From positions 275,971 through 339,970 of the forward strand of contig NZ_JAFFSX010000010.1 of assembly GCF_017948485.1 (NCBI RefSeq): a stretch of DNA of 64,000 nucleotides, read 5' to 3'. The notes beneath the pieces are model-generated. The model ran no database searches. It saw only the letters and a program-made list of their open reading frames with translations, and was not told the DNA's origin. Source of the DNA: Streptomyces sp. GESEQ-35. GTDB taxonomy: Bacteria > Actinomycetota > Actinomycetes > Streptomycetales > Streptomycetaceae. Every line of letters starts with the position of its first letter. The stretch's first letter is position 1. Below are positions 58,468 to 64,000 of this stretch, in pieces. Position numbers and translations under genes: made by a program.

Positions 58468-59606
58468 AGCGGAAGATCTTCGCCGCCGAGCACGAGGCGT
58501 TCCGCGCGACCGTCCGCGCCTTCCTGGCCAGGGAGGTGCTGCCGTACTACGAGCAGTGGGAGAAGGACGGCGTCGTCTCCCGCGACGCCTGGCGCGCGGC
58601 CGGCAAGCAGGGCCTGCTCGGCTTCGCCGTGCCCGAGGAGTACGGAGGCGGCGGCACCCCCGACTTCCGCTACAGCGCCGTCCTGGCCGAGGAGTTCACG
58701 CGCGCGGGCGCTCCGGGGCTCGCCCTCGGGCTGCACAACGACATCATCGGCCCGTATCTGACCGGCCTGGCCACCGAGGAGCAGAAGCGGCGCTGGCTGC
58801 CCGGCTTCTGCGACGGCTCGCTGATCACCGCCATCGCCATGACCGAGCCCGGCGCCGGATCCGACCTTCAGGGCATCCGGACGCACGCCGAGGACCGGGG
58901 CGACCACTGGCTGCTGGGCGGCTCCAAGACGTTCATCTCCAGCGGGATCCTCGCCGACCTGGTGATCGTCGTGGCGAAGACGACCCCGGAGGGCGGCGCG
59001 CACGGACTGTCGCTGCTCGTCGTCGAGCGCGGCATGGACGGGTTCGAGCGCGGCCGCAACCTCGACAAGATCGGCCAGAAGGCGCAGGACACGGCCGAGT
59101 TGTTCTTCCACGACGTCCGCGTGCCCAAGGAGAACCTGCTCGGCGACCTCAACGGCGCCTTCGGCCACCTGATGACGAACCTCGCGCAGGAGCGTCTGAG
59201 CATCGCCGTCTCCGGGATCGCCGCCGCCGAGCACGTACTGGAGATCACCACGGAGTACGTCAAGGAGCGCGAGGCCTTCGGCCGGCCGCTGTCGAAGCTC
59301 CAGCACATCCGCTTCGAGATCGCTGAGATGGCCACCGAGTGCGCCGTCACCCGCGCCTTCCTCGACCGCTGCATCGAGGACCACGCGCGCGGCGAACTCG
59401 ACGCCGTGCACGCCTCCATGGCCAAGTGGTGGGCGACCGAGCTACAGAAGCGCGTCGCCGACCGCTGCCTCCAGCTGCACGGCGGGTACGGCTACATGGC
59501 CGAATACCCCGTCGCCCGGGCTTTCACCGACGGCCGTATCCAGACCATCTACGGCGGGACCACCGAGATCATGAAAGAGATCATCGGTCGTGCCGTCCTC
59601 GGCTGA
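58464..59606 (+). CDS. acyl-CoA dehydrogenase
   Basis: 380 residues. FAVPEEYGGGGTPDFRYS, AMTEPGAGSDLQGIRTHA (FAD-binding), GGSKTFISSGILADL, REAFGRPLSKLQHIRFE and QLHGGYGYMAEYPVARAF. The catalytic base is probably the Glu in IYGGTTEIMKEIIGR. It introduces a trans-2 double bond in an acyl-CoA, the first oxidation of the pathway. The start ATG overlaps the racemase stop by four bases. Confidence 0.93.
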   Translation: MKRKIFAAEHEAFRATVRAFLAREVLPYYEQWEKDGVVSRDAWRAAGKQGLLGFAVPEEYGGGGTPDFRYSAVLAEEFTRAGAPGLALGLHNDIIGPYLTGLATEEQKRRWLPGFCDGSLITAIAMTEPGAGSDLQGIRTHAEDRGDHWLLGGSKTFISSGILADLVIVVAKTTPEGGAHGLSLLVVERGMDGFERGRNLDKIGQKAQDTAELFFHDVRVPKENLLGDLNGAFGHLMTNLAQERLSIAVSGIAAAEHVLEITTEYVKEREAFGRPLSKLQHIRFEIAEMATECAVTRAFLDRCIEDHARGELDAVHASMAKWWATELQKRVADRCLQLHGGYGYMAEYPVARAFTDGRIQTIYGGTTEIMKEIIGRAVLG

Positions 59607-59627
59607 CCCTCACCGAAAGGCATACCC

Positions 59628-60842
59628 GTGAGCACCGAAGCGTACGTGTACGACGCGATCCGCACCCCGCGCGGCCGCGGCAAGGCGAACGGTGCCCTGC
59701 ACGGCACCAAGCCCATCGACCTGGTCGTCGGACTCATCCATGAGATCCAGGGCCGCTTCCCGGGCCTGGACCCGGCGGCCATCGACGACATCGTGCTCGG
59801 CGTCGTCGGCCCCGTCGGCGACCAGGGTTCCGACATCGCCCGTATCGCCGCCGTCGCCGCCGGGCTCCCGGACACGGTGGCGGGCGTACAGGAGAACCGC
59901 TTCTGTGCGTCCGGCCTGGAAGCCGTCAACATGGCCGCCATGAAGGTGCGATCCGGCTGGGAGGACCTCGTCCTCGCCGGTGGCGTCGAGTCGATGTCCC
60001 GGGTGCCGATGGCCTCGGACGGTGGTGCCTGGTTCAACGACCCGATGACTAACCTGGCCGTCAACTTCGTGCCGCAGGGCATCGGCGCCGACCTGATCGC
60101 CACGATCGAGGGCTTCTCGCGGCGCGACGTCGACGAGTACGCGGCCCTCTCCCAGGAGCGGGCCGCCACGGCCTGGAAGGAAGGCCGCTTCGAGCGGTCC
60201 GTCGTCCCCGTGAAGGACCGCGGCGGCCTCGTCGTCCTCGACCACGACGAGCACATCCGCCCCGGCACGACCGCCGACTCCCTCGCCAAGCTGAAGCCGT
60301 CCTTCGCGGACATCGGAGACCTGGGCGGCTTCGACGCCGTGGCCCTTCAGAAGTACCACTGGGTCGAGAAGATCGACCACGTGCACCACGCGGGCAACTC
60401 CTCCGGCATCGTCGACGGCGCCTCGCTGGTCGCGATCGGCTCCAGGGAAGTCGGTGACCGGTACGGCCTGCGCCCGCGCGCCCGCATCGTGTCCGCCTCC
60501 GTCTCCGGCTCGGAGCCCACGATCATGCTCACCGGCCCCGCGCCCGCCACCCGCAAGGCCCTGGCGAAGGCCGGGCTGACCATCGACGACATCGACCTCG
60601 TCGAGATCAACGAAGCCTTCGCGGCGGTCGTCCTCCGTTTCGTCCGCGACATGGGTCTGTCCCTCGACAAGGTCAACGTCAACGGCGGCGCCATCGCGCT
60701 GGGCCACCCGCTCGGCGCGACCGGCGCGATGATCCTCGGCACGCTCGTCGACGAACTGGAGCGCCAGGACAAGCGGTACGGCCTGGCCACGCTGTGCGTG
60801 GGCGGCGGCATGGGCATCGCCACGATCGTCGAGCGCATCTGA
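59628..60842 (+). CDS. fadA: acetyl-CoA C-acyltransferase (thiolase)
   Basis: 404 residues, GTG start. Active-site Cys in QENRFCASGLEAVNMAA (~93), general base His in ALGHPLGATGAM, second Cys in ATLCVGGGMGIATIVE. It performs the last thiolytic step and is likely the partner subunit of the following FadB-like protein. It lies 21 bases after the dehydrogenase gene. Confidence 0.94.
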   Translation: MSTEAYVYDAIRTPRGRGKANGALHGTKPIDLVVGLIHEIQGRFPGLDPAAIDDIVLGVVGPVGDQGSDIARIAAVAAGLPDTVAGVQENRFCASGLEAVNMAAMKVRSGWEDLVLAGGVESMSRVPMASDGGAWFNDPMTNLAVNFVPQGIGADLIATIEGFSRRDVDEYAALSQERAATAWKEGRFERSVVPVKDRGGLVVLDHDEHIRPGTTADSLAKLKPSFADIGDLGGFDAVALQKYHWVEKIDHVHHAGNSSGIVDGASLVAIGSREVGDRYGLRPRARIVSASVSGSEPTIMLTGPAPATRKALAKAGLTIDDIDLVEINEAFAAVVLRFVRDMGLSLDKVNVNGGAIALGHPLGATGAMILGTLVDELERQDKRYGLATLCVGGGMGIATIVERI

Positions 60843-60883
60843 ATCCCCGGCGGAACCAAGAGACTTCAACGGAGACCTCCGAC

Positions 60884-63058
60884 ATGACACAGAGCACCAC
60901 CATCCGCTGGGAACAGGACCGCGCCGGCGTCGTCACCCTCGTCCTCGACGACCCCGACCAGTCCGCGAACACCATGAACCAGGCGTTCCGCAAATCCCTC
61001 GCAGTGATCACCGACCGCCTGGAGGCCGAGAAGGACTCCATCCGCGGCATCATCTTCACCTCCGCCAAGAAGACGTTCTTCGCCGGCGGCGACCTGCGCG
61101 ACCTGATCCGGGTCACACCGGAGACCGCGCAGGAGCTCTTCGACGGCGGCATGGCCATCAAGCGCCAACTGCGCCGCATCGAGACCCTCGGCAAGCCGGT
61201 CGTCGCGGCGATGAACGGCGCGGCCCTCGGCGGCGGCTACGAGATCGCGCTCGCCTGCCACCACCGCATCGCCCTCGACGCCCCCGGCTCGAAGATCGGC
61301 TGCCCCGAGGTCACCCTCGGCCTGCTCCCCGGAGGCGGCGGCGTCGTCCGCACCGTACGTCTCCTCGGCATCGCCGACGCCCTGCTGAAGGTGCTGCTCC
61401 AGGGCACCCAGTACAGCCCGCAGCGCGCCCTGGAGAACGGCCTGGTCCACGAAGTGGCCGCCACCCAGGACGAGTTGATGGCGAAGGCCCGCGCCTTCAT
61501 CGAGGCCAACCCCGAGTCGCAGCAGCCCTGGGACAAGCCGGGCTACCGCATCCCGGGCGGCACACCCGCCAACCCCAAGTTCGCGGCGAACCTGCCCGCC
61601 TTCCCGGCCAGCCTGCGCAAGCAGACCAACGGCGCCCCCTACCCGGCCCCGCGCTCCATCCTCGCGGCCGCCGTCGAGGGCTCCCAGGTCGACTTCGAGA
61701 CCGCGCAGGTCATCGAGGGCCGCTACTTCGTGGAACTGGCCGCCGGGCAGACGTCGAAGAACATGATCCAGGCGTTCTTCTTCGACCTCCAGGCCGTCAA
61801 CTCCGGAGCCAACCGCCCCAAGGGCATCGAGCCGCGCCAGGTCCGCAAGGTCGCCGTCCTGGGCGCCGGGATGATGGGCGCGGGCATCGCGTACTCGTGC
61901 GCCCGCGCGGGCATCGACGTCATCCTGAAGGACGTGTCGGAAGAGGCGGCCCAGAAGGGCAAGGGCTACTCCGAGAAGCTGTGCGCGAAGGCCGTCTCCA
62001 GGGGCCGCAGCACCCAGGAGAAGGCGGACGCGCTACTTGCCCGCATCACGCCGACCGCGGACCCGCAGGACGTGGCCGGCTGTGACGCTGTCATCGAGGC
62101 GGTCTTCGAGGACCCGGCCCTCAAGCACAAGGTGTTCCAGGAGATCGAGCACATCGTCGAGCCCGACGCGCTGCTCTGCTCCAACACCTCCACGCTCCCG
62201 ATCACCGCCCTCGCCGAAGGCGTCGAGCGCCAGGGCGACTTCATCGGGCTGCACTTCTTCTCGCCCGTCGACAAGATGCCGCTCGTCGAGATCATCAAGG
62301 GCGAGCGGACGGGGGAGGAGACCCTCGCCCGCGCCTTCGACCTGGTCCGGCAGATCAAGAAGACCCCGATCGTCGTCAACGACTCGCGCGGCTTCTTCAC
62401 CTCCCGGGTCATCGGCCACTTCATCAACGAGGGCGTGGCCATGGTCGGTGAGGGCATCGAGCCCGCGTCGGTCGAGCAGGCGGCCGCGCAGGCGGGTTAC
62501 CCGGCCAAGGTGCTGTCCCTGACGGACGAGCTGACGCTCACGCTGCCGCGCAAGATCCGGGGCGAGTCGAAGCGGGCCATCGAGGAGGCCGGCGGCACCT
62601 GGCAGACCCACCCCGCGGAGGCCGTCATCGACCGCATGGTCGACGAGTTCGGGCGTACGGGTCGCAGCGGCGGCGCGGGCTTCTACGACTACGTGGACGG
62701 CAAGCGCGCGAGCCTGTGGCCGGGCCTGCGGGAGCACTTCACGCGGGAGGGCGCGGAGATCCCCTTCGAAGACATGCAGGAACGCATGCTGTTCTCGGAG
62801 GCGCTCGACACGGTCAAGCTCGTCGAAGAGGGCGTGCTGACCTCCGTCGCCGACGCCAACATCGGCTCCATCTTCGGCATCGGCTTCCCGGGCTGGACCG
62901 GCGGCATCCTCCAGTACATCAACGGCTACGAGGGTGGCCTGCCCGGCTTCGTGGCACGCGCGCGTGAACTCGCCGAGCGCTACGGGGAGCGCTTCACACC
63001 GCCGGCGCTGCTGGTGGAGAAGGCGGAGAAGGGCGAGACGTTCACCGACGCGCCCTGA
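60884..63058 (+). CDS. fadB: fatty-acid oxidation multifunctional protein (enoyl-CoA hydratase / 3-hydroxyacyl-CoA dehydrogenase)
   Basis: 724 residues. The crotonase domain lies at 1-~220: FFAGGDLRDLIRV, AALGGGYEIALACHH, IGCPEVTLGLLPGGGG with two catalytic acids. A linker leads to the NAD-binding domain from ~320 (VAVLGAGMMGAGIAYSCARA), catalytic His in LHFFSPVDKMPLVEII and the 3HCDH C-terminal repeats (GFFTSRVIGHFINEGVAMVG). It hydrates and oxidises acyl-CoA, passing 3-ketoacyl-CoA to FadA. The ATG at 60884 follows GGAGACC. Confidence 0.95.
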   Translation: MTQSTTIRWEQDRAGVVTLVLDDPDQSANTMNQAFRKSLAVITDRLEAEKDSIRGIIFTSAKKTFFAGGDLRDLIRVTPETAQELFDGGMAIKRQLRRIETLGKPVVAAMNGAALGGGYEIALACHHRIALDAPGSKIGCPEVTLGLLPGGGGVVRTVRLLGIADALLKVLLQGTQYSPQRALENGLVHEVAATQDELMAKARAFIEANPESQQPWDKPGYRIPGGTPANPKFAANLPAFPASLRKQTNGAPYPAPRSILAAAVEGSQVDFETAQVIEGRYFVELAAGQTSKNMIQAFFFDLQAVNSGANRPKGIEPRQVRKVAVLGAGMMGAGIAYSCARAGIDVILKDVSEEAAQKGKGYSEKLCAKAVSRGRSTQEKADALLARITPTADPQDVAGCDAVIEAVFEDPALKHKVFQEIEHIVEPDALLCSNTSTLPITALAEGVERQGDFIGLHFFSPVDKMPLVEIIKGERTGEETLARAFDLVRQIKKTPIVVNDSRGFFTSRVIGHFINEGVAMVGEGIEPASVEQAAAQAGYPAKVLSLTDELTLTLPRKIRGESKRAIEEAGGTWQTHPAEAVIDRMVDEFGRTGRSGGAGFYDYVDGKRASLWPGLREHFTREGAEIPFEDMQERMLFSEALDTVKLVEEGVLTSVADANIGSIFGIGFPGWTGGILQYINGYEGGLPGFVARARELAERYGERFTPPALLVEKAEKGETFTDAP

Positions 63059-63157
63059 CGTGTCGCTGAGCGACACGCTCACCTTGCCCTCGGGGGACGG
63101 GAGACCGAGGCTGACCGGCGAACCGGTCACGGTCCCCGTCCCCACGAGGAGCCTCCC

Positions 63158-64000
<843 letters not shown>

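Overview
This window is very GC-rich, uses many GTG starts, and carries SsgA-like, WhiB-like, DUF2510, GPP34 and PcaV-type genes. Together these point to a Streptomyces chromosome. From memory, the order pcaV, small laccase, ssgD and fatty-acid oxidation genes resembles the SCO67xx region of S. coelicolor; this was not checked by alignment. The last ~120 bases are almost pure C and look like a degraded contig end.

Layout. 1-2520 holds the 5' part of a large secreted glycan-active enzyme (discoidin, CARDB and GH87-like domains). 2891-4447 is a membrane protein of unknown function. 4465-13836 is a tight eight-gene minus-strand operon for an exopolysaccharide. It encodes a secreted Agd3-like (CE18) deacetylase, a PelF-like glycosyltransferase, a multi-pass membrane protein, three nucleotide-sugar enzymes, a spherulin-4/GH135 protein and a GH114 lipoprotein. 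The CE18, GH135 and GH114 trio matches the enzymes that process galactosaminogalactan in Aspergillus, here joined to a bacterial Pel-type transferase. I regard this as the most interesting system in the window.

14190-24309 holds single genes and pairs: a small secreted protein, a Tat-exported phospholipase C, a scramblase-like DUF2510 protein, a PAP2 phosphatase/EamA pair divergent from a TetR regulator with an obvious operator array, a second DUF2510 protein, and AnmK with an MHS transporter. 24491-27176 is a LAL-type ATPase broken by a single-base frameshift and lacking the LuxR helix-turn-helix. 27283-35331 is an SDR gene followed by a complete protocatechuate operon, pcaIJFHGBL, under divergent pcaV.

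35342-51640 carries a DUF3048 lipoprotein, divergent LigC and PrimPol-type repair genes, a two-gene secreted redox unit (ThuA-sorbosone dehydrogenase and cupredoxin-DUF1080) divergent from a two-domain laccase, an ornithine-cyclodeaminase-like gene, a LacI regulator, a VOC protein, a WhiB-like protein, an acyl-ACP desaturase with a repeat-rich promoter, DDAH and an ABC-F protein with a long leader. 51947-57224 has GPP34, an SsgD-like protein, a BNR-repeat protein, a small basic protein, a decayed endonuclease V gene, a tiny membrane protein, a saccharopine-dehydrogenase-like reductase and a MmcQ/YjbR protein. 57328-63058 is a four-gene acyl-CoA degradation operon (CoA-transferase/racemase, acyl-CoA dehydrogenase, thiolase, FadB-like), followed by the start of a benzoylformate-decarboxylase-like gene.

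No tRNA, rRNA, CRISPR array, transposase or phage gene was seen. Most long plus-strand reading frames opposite minus-strand genes are GC-codon shadows and were left out.
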